In this document: positions 1-8,752 of the stretch, in pieces | Layout: each line of letters starts with the position of its first letter | Position numbering within the stretch: the first letter of the stretch is position 1 | Assembly: GCA_020161535.1 (NCBI GenBank) | Contig: JAIUNW010000002.1 | Location: forward strand, 248,001 to 312,000 | Source: Bacteroidota bacterium | Lineage (GTDB): Bacteria > Bacteroidota > Bacteroidia > Chitinophagales > Chitinophagaceae | Length of the DNA stretch: 64,000 nt | Direction of reading: 5' to 3' | Notes under the pieces: model-generated | What the model saw: the letters and a program-made list of their open reading frames with translations, nothing else | Told to the model about the DNA's origin: nothing | The model's database searches: none | Program-made: the position numbers and the translations under genes

Positions 1-1
1 G

Positions 2-871
2 AAGCCGGGTAAGGCCATTAAATATGTAGTCAAGCTCAAAGACGGAACCGTGCTCAACAGGAACTGGGATGAGTCGATGGTGCCGCGGCAGGAAAGTTAT
101 CGCGAAGATGTGGAAACAGCGCGTAAGTCGGGTCGCAACCGGGTGGAGATGTACAAACACCTGCGGGCCGGTGCCACCAGTGGCATAGATTTCAGCAGTC
201 GCTGGTTTGCAGACAGAAAAAACATCACCACCATCGAAACAACCGATATTATTCCGGTCGACCTGAACAGTTTGCTGTTCAACCTGGAAATGGTAATCGC
301 GCGAAGCCGAAAAATGAATGGCGACGATTCGGGCGCTACCCGTTTTTTGCAACTGGCTGAAAAACGCCGCAAGGCCATCAATAAATATTGCTGGAGCAGC
401 AGTTTGAAATATTATACTGACTATAATTTCAAGAAGAGAAAACAAACCAATGCAGTTACCCTGGCTGGTTTGTATCCATTTTGTTTTTTCCCGGAGCGGC
501 AAGGTTTTTTGAGTTTGCAATGCAGCCAGGCGGCCGTATTGGTGCGGGAGAAATTATTGCAACCCGGCGGATTGCTGGCCAGCGACCAAAATACCGGCGA
601 ACAATGGGATGCACCCAATGGGTGGGCACCGCTGGAATGGATGGCATTGACCGGTTTGAACCGGGGCGGGCAGCGGGGATTGGCGCGAGAGGTGGCCGAA
701 CGGTGGACAAGACTCAACGAAAAAGTGTTTAAGGAAACCGGTAAAATGATGGAGAAGTACAATGTGGCTGATCTGAATACACCCGCTGGGGGCGGCGAAT
801 ATGCTTCGCAGGATGGGTTCGGCTGGTCGAATGGGGTATATCTCGCCATGATGGAATGGCTGTCGAAATGA
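2..871 (+). CDS. treA: Trehalase (GH37), 3' part only
   Basis: C-terminal part of a glycoside hydrolase family 37 trehalase, which hydrolyses trehalose to two glucose molecules. The frame is open from base 2, so the gene begins before the window; the GTG at 50 is internal and not a start. Visible family motifs are LNRNWDE and PRQESYREDV near the left edge, SGIDFSSRWF with the expected catalytic Asp (the usual Trp of SGWDFSSRW is Ile here), the trehalase signature QWDAPNGWAP, and GGGEYASQDGFGWSNGV carrying the expected catalytic Glu. About 290 residues of a usual 500-550 are present. Whether it is periplasmic or cytoplasmic cannot be judged because the N-terminus is missing. Confidence 0.93.
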   Translation, partial: KPGKAIKYVVKLKDGTVLNRNWDESMVPRQESYREDVETARKSGRNRVEMYKHLRAGATSGIDFSSRWFADRKNITTIETTDIIPVDLNSLLFNLEMVIARSRKMNGDDSGATRFLQLAEKRRKAINKYCWSSSLKYYTDYNFKKRKQTNAVTLAGLYPFCFFPERQGFLSLQCSQAAVLVREKLLQPGGLLASDQNTGEQWDAPNGWAPLEWMALTGLNRGGQRGLAREVAERWTRLNEKVFKETGKMMEKYNVADLNTPAGGGEYASQDGFGWSNGVYLAMMEWLSK

Positions 872-998
872 ACAGTTTTCAAAACTTATGCACCTGCCAT
901 CGAATACAGCAAAATTTTAATACTTTGCGCCTCTCCAAGGTCCTTTGATACCACACTAATTCGAAAAGACTTCATTCAATCAACAAAACAAGATCGTT

Positions 999-2219
999 AT
1001 GTCATTCAACATTCTAGATGCGGTAAAAGGCTACCTGACTCCCCAGCTTCTCGGCCAGGCGGCTTCTTATCTGGGCGAATCTGATTCTGGTATATCGAAA
1101 GCCGTTTCGGGCCTGGTTCCCGCGGCCTTGACGGGCATTATTAATAAGGCAGAAGCACCCGGTGGTGCGTCGACCATTATGGACCTGGCGCAAAAAGCAC
1201 TTGGCTCGGGCATTCTCGGCAACCTGGCATCGGGCTTCACCCAAGGTGGTGGTGGCATTCCGGATGCTGGCCCCAGCTTGTTGAGCGGCATTTTCGGCGA
1301 TAAAGTTGGTCATATAGCCAATACCATCGCCGGATGGGCAGGTATCAAAGGTTCTTCCGTGGCTTCGCTGCTCGGCTCCATTGCACCGCTGGCATTGGGC
1401 CTGCTGGGTAAACATGCGAGCGACAGCGGTTTGTCGGCTTCTGGTTTGGTATCGATGCTGAGCTCGCAGAAAAGCAATATTTTGAGTTCACTTCCCGGCG
1501 GTCTCAGCCTGGGTAGTCTTTTTGGTGGAAGCGAAGCTCCCCGCGGCGCTGCAGCACCTGTTCACCACGATGAGCCCAAAAAATCGGGCGGTTGGCTGAT
1601 GCCACTGCTGTTGGGTGTGGCTGCAGTTGCGTTGCTGTTGTACCTGGTTAAGGGTTGTGGCGGACATAAAGAAGAGTCGCACGAAATGGCCCCAGTTACT
1701 ACTGACACGGTGGCTACGGCGCCGGCAGCCACGCCTGCACCGGTTACGGCCGCCAAATCAACCCTCAAATTGAAATTGGCCGATGGCACCGAAGTGGATG
1801 TATATGAAGGCGGATTTGAGAGCGCCCTGGTGAATTGCCTGAACGATGCAACCTGTGTTGCCGGCAAAGACAAGTGGTTCGATTTCGATGATGTGAACTT
1901 CGAAGTGGGCAGTGCTAAACTGACCGAAGCCAGCATGCGTCAGATCGGAAATATTGCGACCATCCTGAAAGCCTATCCAAAAGCCAAGATCAAAATTGGC
2001 GGCTATACAGATAAAACCGGCGATGCGGCCGTGAACAAAAAACTCAGCCAGGAAAGAGCCGATGCCGTACTTGCTGCCATAAAAGCGAAGGGTACTAATG
2101 AAGCACAGCTTGCGGGCGCGGAAGGATATGGTTCTGAATTCGCAAAAGTGGCGGCTACCGCTTCTGACGAAGAAAGAAAAGTGGACAGGAGAATGGCCGT
2201 GCAACTACGCGAAAAATAG
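999..2219 (+). CDS. DUF937 (YidB-like) - TM - OmpA domain protein
   Basis: A 406-residue envelope protein. Residues about 5-175 are Gly/Ser/Ala/Leu-rich and resemble DUF937/YidB-like domains. A single hydrophobic segment at about 199-216 (WLMPLLLGVAAVALLLYLV) is followed by a Pro/Ala/Thr linker. Residues about 290-405 form an OmpA C-terminal, peptidoglycan-binding domain, with NFEVGSAKLTEAS, IKIGGYTDKTGD and LSQERADAVLAAI. No N-terminal signal peptide is visible, so the DUF937 part is probably cytoplasmic and the OmpA part periplasmic. This would tether an inner-membrane protein to the cell wall (inference). It stands alone, followed by a strong terminator. Confidence 0.85.
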   Translation: MSFNILDAVKGYLTPQLLGQAASYLGESDSGISKAVSGLVPAALTGIINKAEAPGGASTIMDLAQKALGSGILGNLASGFTQGGGGIPDAGPSLLSGIFGDKVGHIANTIAGWAGIKGSSVASLLGSIAPLALGLLGKHASDSGLSASGLVSMLSSQKSNILSSLPGGLSLGSLFGGSEAPRGAAAPVHHDEPKKSGGWLMPLLLGVAAVALLLYLVKGCGGHKEESHEMAPVTTDTVATAPAATPAPVTAAKSTLKLKLADGTEVDVYEGGFESALVNCLNDATCVAGKDKWFDFDDVNFEVGSAKLTEASMRQIGNIATILKAYPKAKIKIGGYTDKTGDAAVNKKLSQERADAVLAAIKAKGTNEAQLAGAEGYGSEFAKVAATASDEERKVDRRMAVQLREK

Positions 2220-2225
2220 CTGTGA

Positions 2226-2267
2226 GTTTAAAGTTTAAGGTTTAAAGTATAAGGTTGCTGCCGCGTG
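2226..2267 (+). repeat. Dispersed intergenic repeat, left arm, copy 1
   Basis: Runs of GTTTAAAG/GTTTAAGG lead into the 17-bp core AAGGTTGCTGCCGCGTG at 2251-2267. The same core, in the same orientation and after the same TTTAAGG runs, occurs at 33489-33505. A partial inverted counterpart (ACTTTAAACTTTAAAC) lies at 2400-2421, so the terminator region here is loosely bracketed by inverted copies. Confidence 0.7.
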
Positions 2268-2281
2268 GCAGGCAACAATAC

Positions 2282-2322
2282 AAAAAGAGGCCGACTCAAT
2301 TGCTGAGATGGCCTCTTTTTTT
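2282..2322. terminator. Bidirectional intrinsic terminator after the OmpA-domain gene
   Basis: The stem AAAGAGGCC / GGCCTCTTT encloses an inner CTCA/TGAG stem. It has an A-run on the left (2282-2286) and a T-run on the right (2316-2322). It lies 62 bases after the OmpA-domain stop and can terminate transcription in either direction. Confidence 0.85.
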
Positions 2323-2453
2323 ATGTTTCATTTATTTTATTTGCGGCCTCAATTCTTTTAACGGTTGAATAACTTTGCTGGCACCTGCCGGGAAACCAAC
2401 TTTATACTTTAAACTTTAAACATTCGGCTCAACCTTAAACCGTATCATTGCTT

Positions 2454-3491
2454 ATGGCAGCAAACCCACATTTACAACCCGACCCTTCGCAGTTATCGGC
2501 TGCAGAACGGGAGGTCGAAAACAGTCTCCGGCCGAAGGAGATTGCTGAGTTTGCCGGGCAGCCGCAAATCATTGAGAACCTGCGCATCTTTATCAAGGCA
2601 GCGAAAATTCGCGGTGAAGCGCTTGACCATGTGTTGTTTCATGGCCCGCCGGGACTGGGCAAAACCACCCTTTCCCGCATTGTCGCCAATGAAATGGGCG
2701 TTCAGATAAAAGAGACTTCGGGACCGGTTATTGAGAAACCTGCCGACCTCGCAGGATTGCTCACAGGCTTACAACCCAACGATGTATTGTTCATCGACGA
2801 GATCCACCGGTTGAGTACGGTGGTGGAAGAATACCTCTATGCGGCGATGGAAGACTATCGCATCGATATCATGATCGACAGTGGCCCCAATGCGCGCAGC
2901 ATCCAGATTGCCTTGCATCCCTTTACACTGATTGGCGCCACTACGCGCAGCGGTTTATTAACGGCGCCCTTGTTGTCGCGCTTTGCCATCAAGTCAAGGC
3001 TGGAATATTACCAAACCCCTGTACTCGAAAAGATATTACTTCGCTCAGCGCGATTGCTACAAGCGCCGATTACGACAGAAGCGGCGGCTGAAATTGCGCG
3101 CCGGAGCCGGGGCACACCTCGCATCGCCAATGGCCTACTGCGTCGCGTGCGCGATTTTGCAATGGTACTCAATGATGGCAATCTTGACCTGGGCATTACC
3201 CAGCATGCGTTGAAAGCGCTGAACGTCGACGAGCATGGCCTCGACGAAATGGACAACCGGATTCTGGCAACCATCATCGAGAAATTCAAAGGTGGTCCCG
3301 TCGGACTTACCACCATCGCCACCGCTGTGGGCGAAGAAGCCGGTACCCTCGAAGAAGTGTACGAACCTTTCCTGATACAGGAAGGTTTTATTCAACGCAC
3401 CCCACGCGGCCGCGAAGTGACCAACAAAGCCTATGAACACCTTGGCCGAAAGCCCAAGGGCGGCGCCGGTACCATGGAGTTGGGATTTTGA
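2454..3491 (+). CDS. ruvB: Holliday junction branch migration ATPase RuvB
   Basis: AAA+ motor that drives branch migration of Holliday junctions with RuvA and RuvC. At 345 residues it has the usual length. Motifs include Walker [10 protein letters not shown], Walker B FIDEIHR, sensor 1 GATTRSGLL, and a C-terminal winged helix with [17 protein letters not shown], which is diagnostic of RuvB. An upstream TTG at 2448 is possible, but ATG 2454 ([11 protein letters not shown]) matches family N-termini. ruvA and ruvC are not adjacent, which is common in Bacteroidota. Confidence 0.97.
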   Translation: MAANPHLQPDPSQLSAAEREVENSLRPKEIAEFAGQPQIIENLRIFIKAAKIRGEALDHVLFHGPPGLGKTTLSRIVANEMGVQIKETSGPVIEKPADLAGLLTGLQPNDVLFIDEIHRLSTVVEEYLYAAMEDYRIDIMIDSGPNARSIQIALHPFTLIGATTRSGLLTAPLLSRFAIKSRLEYYQTPVLEKILLRSARLLQAPITTEAAAEIARRSRGTPRIANGLLRRVRDFAMVLNDGNLDLGITQHALKALNVDEHGLDEMDNRILATIIEKFKGGPVGLTTIATAVGEEAGTLEEVYEPFLIQEGFIQRTPRGREVTNKAYEHLGRKPKGGAGTMELGF

Positions 3492-3546
3492 GCAAGCTTT
3501 TGGTAGAGCAAGCCTTGGTTCAAAGCGGGCTTGTTTAATCACCCAA

Positions 3547-3978
3547 CTATGGCCTGTTTTCGAATGAGATCATCCATTCAATGCCATATTTGTCTCTAAA
3601 CATGCCAAAATAGGAACCCCAGAAGCTATCGGACATGGGCATTTCGACTTCTCCGCCCTGCGATAAACCATTGAAGAATTTGTCGGCTTCTTCCTTGCTG
3701 TCGGCATTCAATGAAATTTTGCTCCGCGTCTCTTTTAAGTTGTGCTTGCCCATGAATTCAGGGGTGTCGCTACCCATCAACACACTGTTTTTGCCAATCG
3801 GCAGGGAAATGTGCATGATTTTTTGCGCTTCCGATGCAGGGAAAGATTGACCAATGCTGGGGGGGATGTCTTTGAAACGATTGATGCTGGAAAATTCGCC
3901 ACCGAAAACGGATTTGTAAAACGTGAACGCTTCCTCTGCATTGCCATTGAAATGAATATAGGGGTTGATTTGCGGCAT
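3547..3978 (-). CDS. VOC superfamily protein, PhnB-like
   Basis: A 143-residue vicinal-oxygen-chelate fold protein of the PhnB/3-demethylubiquinone-methyltransferase-like group (a historical name; the activity is not established). The start, PYIHFNGNAEEAFTFYKSVFGG, is typical, as is the end, DSFWGSYFGMFRDKYGIEWMI. The substrate is unknown. It is convergent with ruvB, and its stop lies 55 bases from the ruvB stop. Confidence 0.85.
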   Translation of the reverse strand: MPQINPYIHFNGNAEEAFTFYKSVFGGEFSSINRFKDIPPSIGQSFPASEAQKIMHISLPIGKNSVLMGSDTPEFMGKHNLKETRSKISLNADSKEEADKFFNGLSQGGEVEMPMSDSFWGSYFGMFRDKYGIEWMISFENRP

Positions 3979-4073
3979 ATTGTGTTTTTTACGTGCGTTG
4001 AATATTATACGTGCGATGAATATTATCTATGATAGCGATAGATTTCATTTCTTAATCAAATACCGGATAATGC

Positions 4074-4781
4074 TTACACCGGCACCACCAGCCGGAATCC
4101 ATTGCCATGAATATTCACGATTTCAATGCTGGTATCTTCCTTGAGGTATTTGCGCAGTTTGGCAATGTACACATCCATGCTACGGCCATTGAAATAAGTA
4201 TCGCTGCCCCAGATTTTTTTAAGGGCCTGCTCACGCGGTAACAAATCGTTCATGTGCTCGGCGAGCATTTTCAGCAATTCATTTTCTTTGGGCGACAAAG
4301 TTTGGGTTTGGCCATGGTGGCTCAGTTCACGCAACTTGGGGTTGAAATGAAAACTGCCCAGGTCAAACTCTTTGTTCTCGTTTTCTTTGTTCAGTTCTTC
4401 GTTGCGTTTCAAAATGGCGCGGATCTTCATCAACAATACTTCGCTGTCGAAGGGTTTGGTGATATAATCATCGGCACCAAGTTTATAGCCCTGGATGATG
4501 TCTTCCTTCATGGTTTTCGCACTCAGGAAAAACAACGGTACATCCGGATCGATATCACGAATCTCTTCGGCCAGGGTGAAGCCATCCATGTTCGGCATCA
4601 TTACATCCAGCAGGCAGAGATCGAATTTTTCACGTTGAAAAGCGGCCAGCCCAAGGCGGCCATCGCGCTCCAAAACAGTATCAAAATCGTTTAGTTCAAG
4701 GTAATTCTTCAGCACAAGTCCCAGGTTCTGATCGTCTTCGCACAATAAAATTTTTGCTTTCTTTTCTTCCATTTGACCCAT
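4074..4781 (-). CDS. OmpR/PhoB-family response regulator
   Basis: A 235-residue DNA-binding response regulator. The receiver domain (about residues 10-125) carries CEDD, the phospho-acceptor Asp in LLDVMMPNMDG, the Thr/Ser position in FFLSAK and the conserved Lys in YITKPFDSEVL. The C-terminal winged helix shows SPKENELLKMLAEH, FNGRSMDVYIAKLRKYLK and VNIHGNGFRL. It resembles Bacteroides RprY. No histidine kinase is adjacent, so it is an orphan here. It is divergent from the GroES-like gene, with 88 bases between starts. A second Met, nine bases in, could also serve as start. Confidence 0.92.
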   Translation of the reverse strand: MGQMEEKKAKILLCEDDQNLGLVLKNYLELNDFDTVLERDGRLGLAAFQREKFDLCLLDVMMPNMDGFTLAEEIRDIDPDVPLFFLSAKTMKEDIIQGYKLGADDYITKPFDSEVLLMKIRAILKRNEELNKENENKEFDLGSFHFNPKLRELSHHGQTQTLSPKENELLKMLAEHMNDLLPREQALKKIWGSDTYFNGRSMDVYIAKLRKYLKEDTSIEIVNIHGNGFRLVVPV

Positions 4782-4834
4782 TTTTATGTATAGCTAAAAT
4801 AAGTAAATTATACATGCTGCACGGAATAGGCTTT

Positions 4835-4865
4835 TTTGCCCGTTGATTTTTAACTTTTTACTTTG
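4835..4865 (+). promoter_or_regulatory. Bacteroidota-type promoter for the GroES-like gene
   Basis: A TTTG at 4835-4838 is separated by 20 bases from TACTTTG at 4859-4865, close to the TTTG-N(17-20)-TAnnTTTG consensus of the Bacteroidota primary sigma factor. The ATG is at 4870, so the transcript would have almost no leader. Confidence 0.5.
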
Positions 4866-4869
4866 CAGC

Positions 4870-5241
4870 ATGTTAGTGTCACCAGATAACAAACTGAAAA
4901 AACTCATCGTCATTGGCGACAGGGTGCTGGTTCGGCTGACCCAGGCCAATGAGAAAACAGCCAGTGGGCTCTACCTGCCGCCAGGTGTGCAAGAGAAGGA
5001 GAAAGTACAACAGGGTTATGTGATCCGCACCGGACCCGGTTATGCTATTCCTATGCCACCGGAAGAAGAGAGCTGGAAACAGGCCGACGAGCAGGTAAAA
5101 TACATTCCGCTACAGGCCAAGGAGGGCGATTTGGCAATTTTTTTGTTAAACGCCGCCACAGAGATCATGTATAACAATGAAAAGTTCTTTATTGTACCCC
5201 AAAACGCAATTTTATTGCTCGAACGGGACGAAGAGCTTTAG
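4870..5241 (+). CDS. GroES-like (Cpn10) co-chaperone, orphan
   Basis: A 123-residue protein of the chaperonin-10 fold. IGDRVLVRL, KTASGLYLPPG, QQGYVIRTGPG and a C-terminal EKFFIVPQNAILL follow the GroES order: dome/mobile loop, then barrel strands. It is longer than canonical GroES (about 95) because of an insertion around PMPPEEESWKQADEQ. No groEL is next to it, so this is probably a paralogue of unknown partner rather than the main GroES (inference). ATG 4870 is preferred over the TTG at 4843, which falls inside the promoter. Confidence 0.8.
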   Translation: MLVSPDNKLKKLIVIGDRVLVRLTQANEKTASGLYLPPGVQEKEKVQQGYVIRTGPGYAIPMPPEEESWKQADEQVKYIPLQAKEGDLAIFLLNAATEIMYNNEKFFIVPQNAILLLERDEEL

Positions 5242-5279
5242 TTTCTGCGTATCTTTTTCTTACCAACAATTCAAAGTTT

Positions 5280-6830
5280 ATGGCTGACACACAGCAGTTT
5301 CTTGATGCGATCAAAGCAGGGTATACTTTTAAGGGTGATTCGGCGAAAATTGGCGTAGCGATGCTCGACGGTGCACCCGTTCCCGGCGCAGATATTTTCC
5401 TGCCGCTGAAAACCATGAACCGCCACGGACTAATCGCCGGTGCCACCGGTACCGGTAAAACAAAAACGCTGCAGGTACTGGCTGAAGTGTTGAGCGATAA
5501 CAGCGTACCGGTGTTGCTGATGGATATCAAGGGTGACCTGAGTGGCATCGCGGCTGCCGGTGTAGTGAACGATAAGATTACCGAACGCTACCAGCACCTG
5601 CAAATGAAGTATGAGCCGTCGGCTTATCCCGTTGAATTGCTTTCGCTCAGCGGTGAACCCGGGGTGCACTTACGCGCCACCGTTAGTGAGTTCGGTCCGG
5701 TGTTGCTGAGTAAGATACTTGGCCTCAATGATACCCAGGCAGGTTTCGTCGCCATGATCTTTAAATGGTGCGACGATAGTAAACTGCCCCTGCTCGACCT
5801 GAAAGATTTTACCAAAGTGCTGCAATACGTAAGCGATGAAGGCAAGGCAGAACTGGAAAAACAATACGGTAAAATATCAACCACTTCCACCGGCACCATT
5901 TTACGCAAGGTGGTTGAACTGCAGCAACAAGGCGCCGATCAGTTTTTTGGCGAAAAAAGTTTTGAGGTAGAAGACCTGATGCGCATCAACAGCGATGGCC
6001 GTGGCATGGTATCGGTTTTGCGCGTAACAGATTTGCAGGATCGCCCGAAATTGTTTTCGACATTTATGCTGCAAATGCTGGCTGAATTGTATGGCTCATC
6101 GCCCGAAGAAGGCGATATGGACAAACCCAAGCTGGTGATCTTTATCGACGAAGCACACCTGATTTTCCAGGAAGCAAGTGATGCGCTGCTGCAACAGATA
6201 GAAACCATTGTGAAACTGATTCGCTCCAAAGGCATTGGTATTTTCTTTTGTACGCAGAACCCCATGGATGTTCCCAAAGATGTGCTGGCGCAATTGGGTT
6301 TGAAAATTCAACACGCACTGCGGGCATTTACAGCGGCTGATAGAAAAGTGATCAAACAAACGGCCGAGAACTATCCCGAAACAAGTTTTTATAAGACAGA
6401 TGAATTGCTCACGCAATTGGGTATCGGTGAAGCGCTGGTAACCATGCTGAATGAAAAAGGCATCCCTACACCGTTGGCGCAGGTGCTGATGATTTCACCA
6501 CGCAGCAGGATGGATGTGCTGACCGATGCCGAGATCAATAACCTGGTGAGCAATAGCAAGCTGGTGAAGAAGTACAATGAAACCATCGACAGCGAAAGTG
6601 CGTACGAAATGCTGACGGCCAAACTGGAAGCCGCAGCGGGTGAAGAAGCTGCTGCCAAAGAAGCCGCCAAGCCTGCTGCCAAGGGCAAAGAAGAGAAAAG
6701 CATTTTCGAAAAAATGATCGACAGTTCGGCTGGCCGCCAGGCGACCAGAACCGCGGCGGGCATGATTACCCGCACGTTGTTGGGGGCGCTGGGATTGGGT
6801 GGCAGGTCAAAAAAGAAAAGTCTTTGGTAG
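5280..6830 (+). CDS. HerA/YjgR-like ATPase (DUF853)
   Basis: A 516-residue P-loop ATPase of the FtsK-HerA superfamily, like E. coli YjgR. The N-terminus has the beta-barrel start ADIFLPLKTMNRHGLIAG and then Walker A GATGTGKTK. Walker B is LVIFIDEAHLIF, and a sensor region FFCTQNPMDVPKDVL follows. Residues about 455-480 are an Ala/Lys-rich linker, and the tail ends in GGRSKKKSLW. Family members are hexameric translocase-like ATPases, but the role of this subfamily is not established. No NurA nuclease is adjacent. It converges with recQ, with 20 bases between stops. Confidence 0.88.
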   Translation: MADTQQFLDAIKAGYTFKGDSAKIGVAMLDGAPVPGADIFLPLKTMNRHGLIAGATGTGKTKTLQVLAEVLSDNSVPVLLMDIKGDLSGIAAAGVVNDKITERYQHLQMKYEPSAYPVELLSLSGEPGVHLRATVSEFGPVLLSKILGLNDTQAGFVAMIFKWCDDSKLPLLDLKDFTKVLQYVSDEGKAELEKQYGKISTTSTGTILRKVVELQQQGADQFFGEKSFEVEDLMRINSDGRGMVSVLRVTDLQDRPKLFSTFMLQMLAELYGSSPEEGDMDKPKLVIFIDEAHLIFQEASDALLQQIETIVKLIRSKGIGIFFCTQNPMDVPKDVLAQLGLKIQHALRAFTAADRKVIKQTAENYPETSFYKTDELLTQLGIGEALVTMLNEKGIPTPLAQVLMISPRSRMDVLTDAEINNLVSNSKLVKKYNETIDSESAYEMLTAKLEAAAGEEAAAKEAAKPAAKGKEEKSIFEKMIDSSAGRQATRTAAGMITRTLLGALGLGGRSKKKSLW

Positions 6831-6850
6831 GGCATTCAAGATCAACTACA

Positions 6851-8752
6851 TCATAGCCACCTTACCATTCCATCTTCTGTAATGCTGATCTGGCCGTTCT
6901 CTTCCAGCCAGGTCAGCGTTTTCCACCAGGTATCATCATTGCAACTGACTTGGATGCCGGCACGCAATGAGCTGAGTTTTTCTTTCCTGCTGGTTTGCAG
7001 GGCCATCCTGATTTGAGCCGCTACCGGTTCCACCGCTTCAGGCGCTTTCTTTTTTTGCCGGCAGTTATCACAGATACCGCAGTCGGTGATGGTATCGTCA
7101 CTGAAATAACGGCCAATGATCACTGCGCGACAATCGCTACTACTGATATAGGTTTTCATTTTCGCCAACCGTTCCTGGGCCAATTTTTTTCGCTTCTCCT
7201 GCGCGGCCCGATCAAAGCGTATATGGGCTGCTTGCATTCTTTCGGCGAGCAGCACAAACTGTGGCTTGTCTTTCTGTTTCTCGTAAGTCAGCAAACCCAT
7301 AAACATCAGTTGCTCCAACTGCCGAATGATGAGTTCGCGATCGCGCCGCAACACTTTCGACAAATAGGTTTCTGAAATCGCCACCGGATAATTGAACAAG
7401 CCTTCGTAGCTGCGCAAAATCGTTTTGAGCAATTCGTCGAGAGCAGGATGCTGTTGCTCCACTGCTTCCAATTCTGCACGCCGCGCGGTTACGAGTATGG
7501 TAGCGGGGTTGTAAGCCGACTCATTCAACGCGCAATAGCCTTCGGTTTGTAAGATCTGCATCGACTGCAGGGCCGTTGTGCGATCCATGTCGAAACGCTC
7601 GCAAAAAAGACTCAGGTCAAAATCATAGGTGAGTCCCTCGGCAGCGCCTTCGGGTATCTGTAAAAAATGCATTAAGTTTCTATACACGCCCTGCACAATG
7701 TCCAACGAAGGAAATTTTTGTTCCAGTTGTTTTTCCAACTCAAGCAAATCTTGTTGCTGGTACAAAAGCACGGCATAGGATTTTTCGCGATCACGACCCG
7801 CACGGCCTGCTTCCTGGTAATAATTTTCCAAACAATCGGGCACATCCATATGCACAACCGTGCGCACATCCGCTTTATCGATACCCATGCCGAATGCATT
7901 GGTACTGACCATCACCCGTTGCTGGTTGTTCATCCATTGCTGCTGGCGTTCATTGCGTTCGTCGGCTGGCAGGCCTGCATGGTAAAAAGTAGCCGCGATG
8001 CCGGCGCTGTTCAGGTAGCGAGAGATCTCGACTGTTTTTTTCCGCGTGCGACAATACACAATACTGCAACCACCTACTCTTTGTAGTATATGCGCCAGCC
8101 TGCCCCATTTATCGGTTTCTTCAAACACACTGTAAGAAAGCGCTGGTCGCGCAAAACTTCCTTTGATTAACAAAGGCGCGTGCAGGTTCAGTTGTTGAAT
8201 GATATCTGTTTGCACCAACTCGGTGGCAGAGGCAGTGAGGGCCAGCACCGGTACCTTGGGCAATTCTTCGCGAAGCAAGGCAATTTGTCGATAGGAGGGG
8301 CGGAAATCATAGCCCCATTGCGAGATACAATGCGCTTCATCGATCGCCAATAAGGTAATGTTCATCGATGGCAGGTATTCACGAAATAATTTTGTCTGGA
8401 TACGTTCAGGGGAGAGGTACAAAAATTTCACCTGTTCATTCACCGCCATCTCCATTGTTTTTGCGAGTTCTCGGTACGACATACCCGTGTGAATGGCGAG
8501 GGCTGAAATGCCGCGACGACGCAGTTGCAGTACCTGGTCTTTCATCAGTGCGATCAGCGGACTAATAACCAAACATATTCCCTCTTGTGCGAGTGCCGGT
8601 ACCTGGTAGCAGACCGATTTTCCGCCACCTGTGGGCAACAAGGCAAGGGTATCTTGCTCACGCAGCACCGCCTGGATGATTTCTTCCTGCCTATCGCGAA
8701 AGGCAGCATAGCCCCAATAGTTGGCAAGTATTTCGTGAATATCAGCGGGCAT
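6851..8752 (-). CDS. recQ: RecQ-family ATP-dependent DNA helicase
   Basis: A 633-residue 3'-5' DNA helicase for recombination repair. Motif I is LPTGGGKSVCYQ, motif II IDEAHCISQWGYDFRPSY, and motifs V-VI are AFGMGIDKADVRTVVH and QEAGRAGRD. The RecQ zinc-binding domain is present, with Cys in SSDCRAVIIGRYF and CGICDNC. The winged-helix region follows, but no HRDC domain is evident at the C-terminus, which gives a shorter-than-E. coli RecQ, as in many Bacteroidota. Its ATG shares one base with the stop codon of the copper ATPase (TGATG), implying translational coupling with an unrelated function. Confidence 0.95.
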   Translation of the reverse strand: MPADIHEILANYWGYAAFRDRQEEIIQAVLREQDTLALLPTGGGKSVCYQVPALAQEGICLVISPLIALMKDQVLQLRRRGISALAIHTGMSYRELAKTMEMAVNEQVKFLYLSPERIQTKLFREYLPSMNITLLAIDEAHCISQWGYDFRPSYRQIALLREELPKVPVLALTASATELVQTDIIQQLNLHAPLLIKGSFARPALSYSVFEETDKWGRLAHILQRVGGCSIVYCRTRKKTVEISRYLNSAGIAATFYHAGLPADERNERQQQWMNNQQRVMVSTNAFGMGIDKADVRTVVHMDVPDCLENYYQEAGRAGRDREKSYAVLLYQQQDLLELEKQLEQKFPSLDIVQGVYRNLMHFLQIPEGAAEGLTYDFDLSLFCERFDMDRTTALQSMQILQTEGYCALNESAYNPATILVTARRAELEAVEQQHPALDELLKTILRSYEGLFNYPVAISETYLSKVLRRDRELIIRQLEQLMFMGLLTYEKQKDKPQFVLLAERMQAAHIRFDRAAQEKRKKLAQERLAKMKTYISSSDCRAVIIGRYFSDDTITDCGICDNCRQKKKAPEAVEPVAAQIRMALQTSRKEKLSSLRAGIQVSCNDDTWWKTLTWLEENGQISITEDGMVRWL

